Assembly (NCBI GenBank): GCA_011799875.1
Contig: CM022303.1
Span: forward strand, 423,454,483 to 423,518,482
Length of the DNA stretch: 64,000 nucleotides
Direction: 5' to 3'
From: Thinopyrum elongatum
Lineage: Eukaryota > Streptophyta > Magnoliopsida > Poales > Poaceae
Below the pieces are notes generated by a model, which was not told where the DNA came from, searched no databases, and was given only the letters and a program-made list of their open reading frames with translations. Below are positions 54,816-64,000 of the stretch, piece by piece (the first letter of the stretch is position 1; the number at the start of each line of letters is the position of its first letter). The position numbers and the translations under genes were made by a program.

Positions 54816-55226
54816 GTACATATGTCATTGCCAAAGATCCACACTTCGACCATTTCTGCGTATGGGGCAATGAGATATTCATGAACCAGCACCAAGTGAG
54901 GAAACTGATAAAGATTGTTATTAAAATGGGTCAAAAGATGTCAATCGAACTATTTGTTTACACTTTATGCAAGACAACGGTGAACTGCAGGATGGTAAGT
55001 AAGAACTTTGTAGCCTTCTTTTTACTGTCTGTAATGAGTTGTGTTAGATGACAATGTCTGAATCTTTTTCCTTGTAGTGGATCCTGAAGCAGTTTACTCA
55101 AGATTACCTCTCAAACTACATGATTGGCGGTCGGCCATCACAAGGGGTTGGACTAGAGTCATGCGTGCCTTCTGCATAGAGGAGAGCACAACAGGGCCAT
55201 TCCGCTTCACCTTGTTCAGTAACTAG
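54816..55226 (+). pseudogene. B3-domain gene of CACTA-1, partially deleted
   Basis: The exon 54816-54994 (after CTTTTAG, before GTAAGT) encodes KDPHFDHFCVWGNEIFMN and closely follows the CACTA-2 exon at 42210-42384. The next exon, from 55078 (after CTTGTAG), starts WILKQFTQDYLSNYM. It then loses the middle of the B3 domain: the part matching FNIEVFLKRTKDGRS is absent. The frame reaches TAG at 55177, and the B3 end (CIEESTTGPFRFTLF) continues in another frame to TAG 55224. The DNA-binding function is therefore lost in this copy, while the splice sites are kept. Confidence 0.75.
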
Positions 55227-56008
55227 AATGTCTCTCGCCTCTTTCTTTACCATCTGTAATAGTACAAGTATACAACCCTAGTTCATCATTCTTTATTTGG
55301 TGCTTATGTAATTCTTGAACATATGTACCTATGAATCGAATAATGCATTGGTTGTTTGAACCTAATCGATATGAATAAAGCTATATCCTACTTTCAAATT
55401 CAAATTAGGTACAATTTTAAATAGCAGCAATTAAATTATTGTGAAATTACGCTCTGCAGGTCATTACGGCGCACACGGTCTATAAAGCACAGCGTGTGTG
55501 ATATACATCATAATCCGACATGGTTCACGGAGAGGAAATGTGTGTAACCATGCGCACAATTGCCATTTGCAAAGCGTGTGTGATGTCAGACAATATCACA
55601 AACGGTGCGGGAAAACTAAATGTGTGTGATTGTCGACCTATCGTACACGGTTTACAATCATGAACTGTTTGTGATGTGTCGGGCATCGTAAACGTAGAGC
55701 CAGTTTGGTACGTGCCTAGAAAAATCCCATGCCTGGAATGTGCCTGGACTACGCCTGGTTTTAGGGAAAACCACAAAAGTCCGACTGTGATGGCAATGCA
55801 AGCACAAACGAGTTGCAAGGATGAAGCGTTTGGGATATTCGAGATATCAGAAATAGTTTTATAGGGACAACTGTATGCACCAAGGCTCCCTATCCCCGAC
55901 GGTTTCTGGGTCGTGTGGGAGGACCCCCCCCCCCCTATCGCACACACTCACTTGGCGACGGTTCAAAATGCCATCGTGGAAAGGGGTTAAAAACTGTTTG
56001 TATAGCAC
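55227..56008. repeat. CACTA-1 right 3' flank and subterminal region
   Basis: From 55460 the phrases CACACGGTC, GCGTGTGTGATATAC, AAACGGTGCGG and GTACACGGTTTAC recur in both orientations. A poly-C tract is at about 55925-55939. The block 55880-56008 matches the CACTA-2 right end. No gene is seen. Confidence 0.75.
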
Positions 56009-56023
56009 CTCGTTGTACCAGTG
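56009..56023 (-). repeat. CACTA-1 right terminal inverted repeat
   Basis: CACTGGTACAACGAG on the minus strand, followed outside by TSD GGA (56024-56026). Confidence 0.88.
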
Positions 56024-56026
56024 GGA

Positions 56027-59000
56027 CCCCGCAGTTGATGAAGCACTACGGACATTCCTGCGCAAGAACTAGGATATATTTGCCTGGCACCCTTCGGATA
56101 TGCCAGGAATCCCACGAAGACTAGCGGAACATAGCCTGAACATAATAAAGGGCTTCAAGCCAGTCAAATAGGCGCTGCGCCGATTTTTTGAACCCAAACA
56201 TCAAGCCATGGGGAGGAATTAGCAAAGTTACTTGAAGCCGAATTCATCTGAGAAATCAAACACCTTGAGTGGTTGGCAAATCTGGTCATGGTACCTAAGA
56301 AGGATAAATCATGGTGGCTATGCGTTGATTTTAAAGATCTAAATAAGACCTACCCTAAGGATCCCTTCCCCTTACCCCGGATAGACCAGATCATCGACGT
56401 CACCGCCGGACATGACTCATTATGCTTCCTCGATGCCTACTCTGGATACCATCAAATCAAGATGAAGGAGTCCGACCAAGCCGCAACCGCGTTCATAACC
56501 CCCTACGGGCCATTCTGCTTCAACACGATGCCCTTCGGGTTAAAGAATACAGGAGCCACATATCAACGCATGATTCAGACATGCCTCGAAAACCAAATCG
56601 GCAAAACAATTGAAGCATATGTAGACGATGTGGTCATTAAAACCAAACACGTTAGCCAGCTGGTGGACGACCTTCGCCAGACCTTTGAAAATTTGCGGGC
56701 TTACGACATACTGCTCAACCTGGACAAATGCGTCTTTGGGGTTCCGATCGAAAAACTGCTCGGATTTATTGTTTCCCACAGGGGGATAGAGGCCAATTCG
56801 GCTAAAATCTGAGCTTTATCCCAGCTAGCAATACCCACAGAGCTTAAACACATCCAGAAGTTGGCAGGCTGCATGGCAGCCCTGAGCCGCTTCATCTCCC
56901 GCCTTGGTGAAAAGGCACTACCACTCTATAGATTGCTCAAAAAGACCAAAAACTTTGAGTGGACCAATGAAGCAACCGCTGCACTAGAGGAAATAAAAAC
57001 AATACTAGCAGGCAATCCTATACTAGCAGCACCCGGCATTGGTGAACCCATGTTATTACACATCTCGTCCACAAATCAAGTGGTGAGCGCGGTACTCGTG
57101 GTAGAACAAGAAGTGGAGGGCCACAAGTTCCGGGTACAGAAGCCGGTCTACTATGTATCAGAAGTGCTTACCCCGTGCTAGTCTCGGTATCCACATTATC
57201 AGAAGATAGCCTATACAGTTTTCATGGCATCCCGAAAACTCCGACACTACTTTGAAGAGTGTTCGGTTACAGTGGCATCTGAGATTCCCTTGAATGACAT
57301 CATTAATAATAGGGACGCCATGGGCCGCATTGCTAAATGGGCCATAGAGCTCCTTCGAAATTGTGTACAAACGACGCCGAGCTATCAAATATCAGGTGTT
57401 GGCCGATTTCCTGGCCGAATGGACAGAAGCCGAGCTCCCCCGGGAATATAGTACATATTCACATTGGACAATGTACTTTGATGGCTCCAAAACGTTAGTC
57501 GGATCGGGGGCTGGGGTGATCCTTACATCTCCCACAGGAGATAATATTCGGTATGTCCTACAGATTATGTACATGGACTCTAACAACGCAGCCGAATATG
57601 AGGCCATGTTGCACAGTCTTCGGATGGCAACGTCAATGGGCGTACAATGGCTCGAGGTGGGGGGAGACTCGAACATCGCCATCTCCCAAGTCAATAGTGA
57701 ATTTGATGCCAAAGACCCAAAAATGGCGGCATATAGAAATGTCGCGCTTAAGATATCAGCCTGGTTTGAAGGGTTAGAATTTCACCATGTCTCTAGAGAC
57801 AGCAACCAAGCCGCGGATGTCCTTGCCCGCATGGGTGCTAAACATGACGCAATCCCTAAGAACACCTTCTTGGAATGGCTCTTCAAGCCATCCATGGTGT
57901 GGCAAGACGGGGACAATGGCATGGTGGCCAATGGGCCCGAGCAGATCGCTCCTCCGGAAATTGAGCCAGACGACGACATTACCGGCGGCTCAGCGCTCGA
58001 AGAAACACCTTCGGCTCACGAAGTCATGGCCGTAATCGCACCATGGACCGAGCCCTTCCTTACCTATCTTCTACGACAGGAGCACCCCGATGATCAGACC
58101 GAGGCACGACACATAGTTCGGCGATCTAAAGCCTATACTGTCCACGAGGGTGAGCTATATAAGAAAAGCACTACTGGAGTCTTCCAGAGATGCATATCCG
58201 AGGAGGAAGGGAAGCAAATTTTAGCTAAGATACACGCCGGCATTGGTGGCCACCACGCGGCAGCTCGGGCCTTGGTAACCAAGGCCTTTCGGGCAGGGTT
58301 TTTCTGGCCCACCGCTCACGCGGACACACATACTTTAGTCCAACACTGCGTTGGATGGCAACTTTTTGCGAATCAAAGCCATATGCCCCCCACGGCTCTC
58401 CGCACAATACCGATCACCTGGCCTTTCATGGTCTGGGGGCTCGACATGGTCAGACCACTTAAAGGGAGGACCAAGAAAAAGAAATAATTACTAGTTATGG
58501 TCCACAAATTCACTAAATGGATCGAGGCAAAACCAGTAACTTCAGCAGAATCCGGACCAGTTGCCGACTTTATATCCGGCGTGGTACACTGTTATGGTGT
58601 TCCCCATAGCATAATCACGGACAATGGATCCAATTTTACAGCCCAAGAAGTCAAAGACTGGTGCGCTAACATGGGCATCAAGCTCGACTATGCTTCAGTG
58701 TATCATCCACAAACCAATGGAGAGTTAGAACGGGCCAATAGACTAATCATGAGTGGCATAAAGCCTCATCTAGTCCGTTCCCTGAAAGAATTAGATTTCC
58801 ACTAGTTAGAGGAGCTCGACTCCATATTATGGGGACTGCGCACCACCCCCAACCGGTCAACGGGATACACACCTTTTTTCATGGTGTACAGCGCAGAAGC
58901 AGTCCTCCCATGTGATCTCATCCATGAAGCGTCTAGAGTATGCATGTACAAAGAAAAGGAAGCCGAGCTGGATTGGCAGGATGACCTGGACGCCCTGGAA

Positions 59001-59276
59001 GGGGAGCACGACATAGCTCAGGCTCACTCTACATTCTATCAACAACAAGCCCGGCGCTATCAGAGTAGGGAAGTTAGGGCGAAGGCATACAATGTAGGCG
59101 AACTCGTCCTCTATCTCCCTGAGAAGCAGAAGAATAAGCTCTCACCCAAATGGGATGGCCCTTTCATAATAGATGAAGTGCTAGCAGGAGCAGCGTATCA
59201 TCTTTGGAATCCGACGGACAATCGCCTCGAACCAAACCCATGGAACGCAACTCGGCTTCGACGCTTCTACGGCTAG
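56027..59276 (+). pseudogene. pol of RT-2: RT, RNase H x2, integrase; several stops
   Basis: This continues the protein cut at 5621. RT lies at 56230-56700 with LDAYSGYHQI and catalytic YVDD near 56620. RNase H follows (to about 57350), then a frame change and a second RNase H (MYFDGSK, NNAAEYEAML, GDSNIAISQV, RDSNQAADVLARMG) at 57470-57840. Integrase has HAGIGGHHAAARAL and HCVGWQLFA, where the last zinc-binding Cys is replaced by Trp. Its DDE core is readable (GLDMVRP, ITDNGSNF, NGELERANR). The C-terminus ends at TAG 59274. Stops are near 56070, 56169, 56249, 56810, 57179, 58486 and 58803; several equal TGG to TAG, CAG to TAG or CGA to TGA. It cannot make a complete protein. Confidence 0.9.
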
Positions 59277-60109
59277 TTTGGTGTCGTCACTTTAACTCCC
59301 CTTTTCTTTGTTTTACTTTTTCCTTTTTTACCTTTTGGGAGTTGTCACCTCCCGGGCCATGTTCGGATAAACCGAACTACGTTAAGTATACATCTTCAAA
59401 TGTATTACCCAGATCTACCTGTGGGCTCCTTTTAAAGAAGCCAATTAATATACTTTTTGTGCACGTATTAGTCTTGGCCGTGCTTACACCCTTCCCATAC
59501 CTTTCAAGCCATTATATGCACCTATTTGACCTAAGTTTTTGCCAAGCTGGGTTGCCTGGCTCCTGTGCTTACCCCCTACATTCCCGATTGTTCGGCTAGA
59601 GGGTAAAGGGAGCACCTCTGCGATTGCTACGACCGGGTCAGCCGTGTACGTACCTCAGACGGGTGAAGCCGAAAGCTAGCGTTCTTAAGAAAATAATGGG
59701 TTGGCCATGAGGGAAGTGAAAATAATCAGGTGCTCACCACCAAAATCCTGGGGTCGGTTCCCAACATGATTAACACACCGCATACTACATTTATCCGGAT
59801 ACAATGTTTATGGTCAACATGACAAACCCGAAGGAAGGGACCCTTGGAGGAACTATTTTCTTCGGACGATGTTTCTTACGTTAAAAAGTAATATAACATA
59901 ACTCTCTGAATGCGCTTTTGTCTGTTTACACCAAATGGCCGGATTGCCTGGTTACCCAAAGTGATTTCTTGTTTCTCGAGTCACATAGTACGGAACACTC
60001 CCCGACCACTGGCCGGGGAGACAGAAGCTGATGACCGGTTAAGACAGTGTCTTCAATGCGGATCGAGAAGGCTTGATGTACAGTACATAGATACATAGAA
60101 TCAAGCACC
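59277..60109. other. Non-coding linker of RT-2
   Basis: This lies between the pol end and the antisense gene end. It holds GTTGCCTGGCTCCTGTGCTTACCCC and AAAGGGAGCACCTCTGCGATTGCTACGACC, which recur (inverted) in RT-3 near 26690-26760 and in part in RT-4. No gene is supported. Confidence 0.6.
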
Positions 60110-62914
60110 CTACTCTTTGTCAATATTGTCTATCAAGTTGTCCAGGGCACAGTCCTCTTGGGAGTACCGAGCAGCAGGCATCACTTGGTCATACACCAGG
60201 CAAAGCGGTATTTCTTGCCCGTCCGGCCCCGCTGGTCCAACACGAGCCATATGCTATGGTTCGAGTTTGGTAAACCGGGTCTTCACCATCGCCCAGGCCT
60301 CACGCGCTTCTTCTCGACAAGCCGATATCTTCCATAACTCAAAATGACGCCGCGCTCCTTTGAAACAATTGGCCAATTCGGCCATTCCTTCTGGAGGTGT
60401 CTCGGTCGGCCATAACGCCTTGACCATACTTTTCATGGCTTTTTCGAGCTCTCTCATGCACAATGGATAGCTCCTTCAAAAGGTTCCCTCCAAATGAGAT
60501 GACCTCTTCTTCAGGACGCCCCATCAGGAGACCTAGCACAAGGCACGACATGTCCTTTACATTAAGACACTACGAGTATCGACGTGCACGTAAGTCGAAC
60601 TATCACTTACCGAACATGCCGCCTTTCAATCTCTGGTTCTCCTCAAGGGTTTGCGCCAATTGAGTTTTTAAACTCTCGATTTATTTGGCATGTTGTTGGT
60701 TTTCCGCCTTCAGTTTGTTCTTTTCCTCATGGCTTTGTGTCAGTACTCGGCGGCCAGCTTCATACTGTGACTCGGTGTACCTCTAAGATTCTCTAGCCGT
60801 GTCCAGGTCCTTTTGTAGTTGACATATGGATTCAGCTGCTATAAGGGAAGCATGTGTTAAACAAGGTACCCTAAATGATTCACACATTTTAAAGCTTTCT
60901 TCCTCACCATGGGCTTCGCTGGTGAATTTCTTGACCGCCTCCAGTTTGGCTTTCGCGTCAGCCAACTGTGTTCGGTTTAGCTCGAGGTCCTTGGACAATT
61001 TCTTATTATGTTCCCTCGATGCCTACAAAATGCCAACAATACATATACTTATAGATCCTTAACTCGGCCGTCCCGCCCGAATCAAGGCTCGGGAGCTACT
61101 GGGTTAGGATTTATGTTCGGTTTTTTAACCAATCTCGTACCTGCATGTTGGCGGACAGGAGGTTGGCAATCCCCTCAAGCCATGTTCAGGCTACGCCGAG
61201 GTATGCATCCACCGAATTAAATGCATTGAACTCCTGATTGGAAAAGGCAATGTGGCATAAGGATTCCCTACGCCGCCAGTGATTCATTACACTTTTGACT
61301 TCGGAATTAGTAACCGAGACATCCTTTGGATCCTCCAGAGGCGGGTCTGCAGCAGCATCTTCCGCATTGACCCGGCCCACGCCGAGGACCAGGTCCGGGA
61401 TTACGCCCCAACACCTCCTGGACATCTTCATACGGTGGTGTTGGTGCTCTTCTTCTGCAGGTCTCAGTAATATTAAAAGGGAGCCTGTGGTGGCAACATT
61501 AGCAATGGCTTCGGATATACTACCTTTGGGCTGAGGGTGCGGTTGGTGCAGCTCCCGTAGTTGCCTTATGCTTGGAAGCTCCGTTGTTGGCCGATGCTGG
61601 CGTATTCGGCACCGCTCCCGTTGGTGTTCGGCGCATGGTGCTGCGACCCTTGGGAGTAGAAGTCAGCACACTCGGAGTACCGCGAGGCAAACACCCCATT
61701 CGGGAAGAGGCCTTCTTGCTACTTACAACGGAAGAAGGGAGGGCCCCGGGGAGATCGGCTATGGGGGCCACCTTGGTACCTTCAAGGCTTTCCTGGAAAA
61801 AGACCCCGTCCTCAAAATCAATGGACGTCTCCGGATCATCATGAAATCCCGGGTCATCGTCACGAGAATGGCTCTTCGGTTGAGGAGAAGGGCAGCTAAT
61901 GGAAAAATAGTAGATCCGGTAAGTATACGGATGAGACTTCCGGACTATGAGATAAAAAGTTGAACTTGCCCATTCTATGGGGTTATAGCTCGCATAACCG
62001 TCCCTGTTCCTCAAACGGGCAAACTCTTCTTCTTCTCCTTTGAAGCGATCGGCTAGTATTGCAGCCATGGCCGCCTGGTTATCTGGCCCCTGTCGCTTAT
62101 AACGGGTCTTGTCGCTTGTCCCGTTATAACATCACAGAGGGTGCATCCTCTGTTGAAGAGGTTGTACGCACTGAGCTATGGCGGCGGCCATCACGTCAAT
62201 CATGGTCAACTTGCTGTGGGTCAGCAGTTGAACCTTGGCGGCTAGGCATAGCACCTCAGCACTTTCTTCTTCGGAAGGGCTCTTTGGCCGATAGTTGAAC
62301 CGCTTCTTTAGGGGAGAATTTGAATATTCCGACAGTCCCCTCCGAACTGGGTCGAATAGAGGGACGTCTTCAATATAAAACCATTCCGAGGTCCATTCTT
62401 CGAAATCCTTCTTCGGGGTCCTGATAGGATACCCCGTTCCAGCTATACACCATACCTTGGCTTCGCGTACTTCAAAAGTTGACCCCCCACGGGTACGGGG
62501 GGCGAGACAGAAATATTTCCTCCATAACTTGAAGTAGGCCTCCTAGCCCAAGAACATCTCGCAAAGGGCGACAAAGCCGGAGATGTGCAATATGGATCCG
62601 GGGGTGAGGTGGTGAAGCTGGATCCCGTAAAATTCTAGCAATCCTCGCAAGAAGGGGTGAATGGGGACGCCTAGACCTCGTAGAAGGAAAGGCATGAAAC
62701 ATACCCTCTCTTCCCTGCTTGGAGCAGGGAAGTTCTTTGCGAAGGCCTCGCTGTTCATAGGGTTCAATCCGGCGCGGATAGATACGAGATCTACTACAAG
62801 GAGATATCCTTGTGTTTGGAGATTTCTCAATTGGATGCGTGAAACTAAGCAGCTAGCCCAGTCACCAAGGAGAGGGCCATGAGGGCGTGAGGATGAACCC
62901 GGGGCCCCGGCCAT
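60110..62914 (-). pseudogene. Antisense gene of RT-2, degraded
   Basis: ATG 62914 opens MAGAPGSSSRPHGPLLGDW on the strand opposite pol. The N-domain (EERVCFMPFLLRGLGVPIHP, LTPGSILHISGFVALCEMF) ends with a TAG near 62544. Later parts include a serine/lysine-rich segment (61560-61850), coiled-coil pieces (60783-60998) and the C-terminal exon (60551-60110; PEEEVISFGGNLLKELSIVH, then QEIPLCLVYD) ending in TAG at 60110. Segments lie in different frames, separated by intron-like gaps as in RT-4. Same gene family as 23406-26213 and 33442-36633. Confidence 0.75.
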
Positions 62915-63279
62915 TTGACCTGAGATTTCTTTGGGTTGGTCTTGGTTTCTTGCTTTGGGATGGATTAACTACCCGACGCGCTCCTGACCTGTTAAATAGG
63001 TACACCTTCTGGTCCTGGAGGGGCGTTTCTGTAAAGGAGCATTGGACTGTTCACCTCCTAATGGGCGCATGGAAGTCGAGGGTTGTCTTTAGCCCTTGAT
63101 GAAAATTAATACTGAGGGTCCCACTATGACTTGACGGATTAGGAGGTCATCGGCGGCCGAACTACTGAAACGACCATACAAGGAAGGGGTGAAGAACTCT
63201 CCTCGCAAGCCAAAGATTTTGGGACGCACAAGATGGCTGGCAATTACAAACCCCAGCATTGGAGGCTAGTTCGGGCTAC
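62915..63279. other. RT-2 region between antisense gene and 3' LTR
   Basis: No gene is seen. The end GAGGCTAGTTCGGGCTAC (63262-63279) is a degenerate polypurine tract beside the LTR. The stretch probably holds the promoter of the antisense gene, read leftward. Confidence 0.55.
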
Positions 63280-63772
63280 TGAGGGATACCTGGATTAGGG
63301 GGTCCTCGTGCCACTGCCTCCTCTTTCATGGGTCGGGCAGGTGGGCCGCACTACAGCTGCTGGAAGGCCAGACTATGAGGCAGCTTCATATCCGGGCATG
63401 AGACTTTGGGTGTCTTGGCGTGTCCTCCAAGTCAAGATAGAAGATTCAGCATGTTTATTTCCCTTGTTGTAACCGATCGTGTGTAACCCTAGTACCCCTG
63501 GTGCCTATATAAACCAGAGGGTTTAGTCTGTAGAGGCTAGAACAACAACCATCATCCTACTAGTTTAGGGTTTAGTTCATATGATCTCGTGGTAGATCGA
63601 CTCTGTAACCATCCTGTACACTTCAATATAATCGAGTAGGACATAGGGTTATACCTCTTAGAGAGGGCCCGAACCTGGGTAAACATTGTGTCCTTTGTCC
63701 CCTGTTCCCCATTGATCCAAGATCCATAGCTCGGGACCCCCTACCTGAGATCAGTCGGTCTTGACACCGACA
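63280..63772 (+). repeat. RT-2 3' LTR
   Basis: 493 bp, starts TGAGGGATACC and ends ACACCGACA. TATATAAA is near 63506-63513. It is clearly related to, but longer than, the RT-3 (447 bp) and RT-4 (473 bp) LTRs. Confidence 0.92.
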
Positions 63773-64000
63773 GGTACCATGAAGACATTGGTCTTCTACA
63801 TTCTCAATGACATCCGCTTCAACACCCATGATTTCTTCATCAGGGAGCTGGCAGCTTCAGGCATTGATCTTTTGGCCAGAAATTCCATGCTCCATGGATA
63901 ATGCGGCTGATTAAGCTTCACTCCAGCATAAATTATCAAGCTTCAGCTCGCAATCATGTTATCTTCCTACCAGAAGTTGAGATGTCTCATGAAGCCATAT
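63773..64000 (+). pseudogene. Flanking sequence with a broken ORF, family unknown
   Basis: This is outside RT-2. ATG 63779 opens MKTLVFYILNDIRFNTHDFF and reaches TAA at 63899. A shift of frame near 63875 would continue as FHAPWIMRLIKLHSSINYQA, open to the window end. I think it is part of another transposon-type protein, but I cannot name it. It is probably the target into which RT-2 inserted. Confidence 0.35.

Larger units (their letters stand above)
5622..56023. mobile_element. CACTA-1: outer gene-carrying CACTA transposon
   Basis: The left end reads CTCTACTGCAGGATG (one change from CACTACTGCAGGATG in CACTA-2). The right end is CACTGGTACAACGAG on the minus strand. It is flanked by a 3-bp TSD, GGA, at 5619-5621 and 56024-56026, and removing it restores the RT-2 coding sequence. 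Excluding CACTA-2 and RT-5 with their duplications, it is about 11 kb. It carries subterminal repeats, an F-box/FBD pseudogene, repeat arrays, an AP2-domain gene and a damaged B3-domain gene. No TNP2-type transposase was recognised, so it is probably non-autonomous. Confidence 0.92.
4025..63772 (+). mobile_element. RT-2: Gypsy (Tat-like, Fatima-like) retrotransposon, split by insertions
   Basis: Element sequence is present at 4025-5621 (gag C-part and protease) and 56027-63772 (RT, RNase H, second RNase H, integrase, antisense gene, 3' LTR). The 5' LTR and gag N-part lie beyond RT-1, outside the window. Joining the sequence left of 5621 to that right of 56024 restores a continuous protease-RT linker, as seen in the homologous RT-3 (about 30250-30330, minus strand). 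The extra RNase H after the RT-linked one and the antisense gene before the 3' LTR are known features of Tat-lineage elements. The putative TSD after the 3' LTR is GGTAC at 63773-63777. Confidence 0.9.

Noticed and set aside
45180..55226. A single RAV-like AP2-B3 gene
   Set aside because: The AP2 frame has its own terminal stop and there is no supported splice path to the B3 exons. Kept only as an idea to test.
1..64000. tRNA, rRNA or microRNA genes
   Set aside because: No tRNA-like or rRNA-like stretch was recognised. The only tRNA-related signals are retrotransposon primer sites.

Overview
The window is intergenic DNA from a large, transposon-rich grass genome, most likely a Triticeae species (wheat, barley, rye or Aegilops). 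The evidence is deeply nested Gypsy LTR elements whose LTRs begin TGTCGGTGTCAAAACCGGC (a layout I recall as Fatima-like; the name is from memory), two very large gene-carrying CACTA transposons, Stowaway MITEs, and plant-type F-box, AP2 and B3 sequences inside the transposons. I see no intact, clearly single-copy host gene. All family calls come from reading translations and motifs by eye; no database was searched.

The nesting can be read almost to the base from target-site duplications (TSDs). RT-2, an autonomous-type Gypsy element with gag-pol on +, runs from 4025 to 63772 and is cut twice. RT-1, a pol-less LTR element on the minus strand, occupies 1-4024 inside its gag. CACTA-1 (5622-56023, TSD GGA) sits between its protease and reverse transcriptase. 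CACTA-1 is interrupted by CACTA-2 (12160-43721, TSD CTC), a relative of the same family, and by RT-5 (46112-53986, TSD GGATC), a second copy of the RT-1 family in opposite orientation. CACTA-2 is interrupted by RT-3 (22637-42204, TSD CCTGC), a minus-strand relative of RT-2. RT-3 carries RT-4 (32413-41788, TSD AGGGG) inside one of its LTRs. The deepest chain has five levels: RT-2 > CACTA-1 > CACTA-2 > RT-3 > RT-4.

The two CACTA elements share terminal and subterminal repeats, an 84-bp repeat, a ~503-bp repeat, promoter-like and 3' flanking segments, and a 3' B3-domain gene. Between these shared segments they carry different genes. CACTA-1 has a three-exon F-box/FBD pseudogene and an AP2/ERF-like gene. 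CACTA-2 has a Werner/RNase D-type 3'-5' exonuclease pseudogene, a Pro/Ala-rich gene, an Ala-rich helical gene and a small gene ending in a SUMO-interaction-like motif. I saw no CACTA transposase, so both look like non-autonomous, gene-carrying elements with exchangeable cargo.

The Gypsy elements RT-2, RT-3 and RT-4 share an unusual plan: gag-pol on one strand and, near the 3' LTR, a spliced gene on the opposite strand. RT-2 and RT-3 encode protease, reverse transcriptase, two RNase H domains and integrase, all broken by stops. RT-4 lacks everything after protease, but its antisense gene keeps six exons with GT-AG introns in mostly continuous frame. Most premature stops across all element types can be explained by C-to-T (or G-to-A) changes such as CAG to TAG, TGG to TAG and CGA to TGA, as expected from decay of methylated, silenced repeats.
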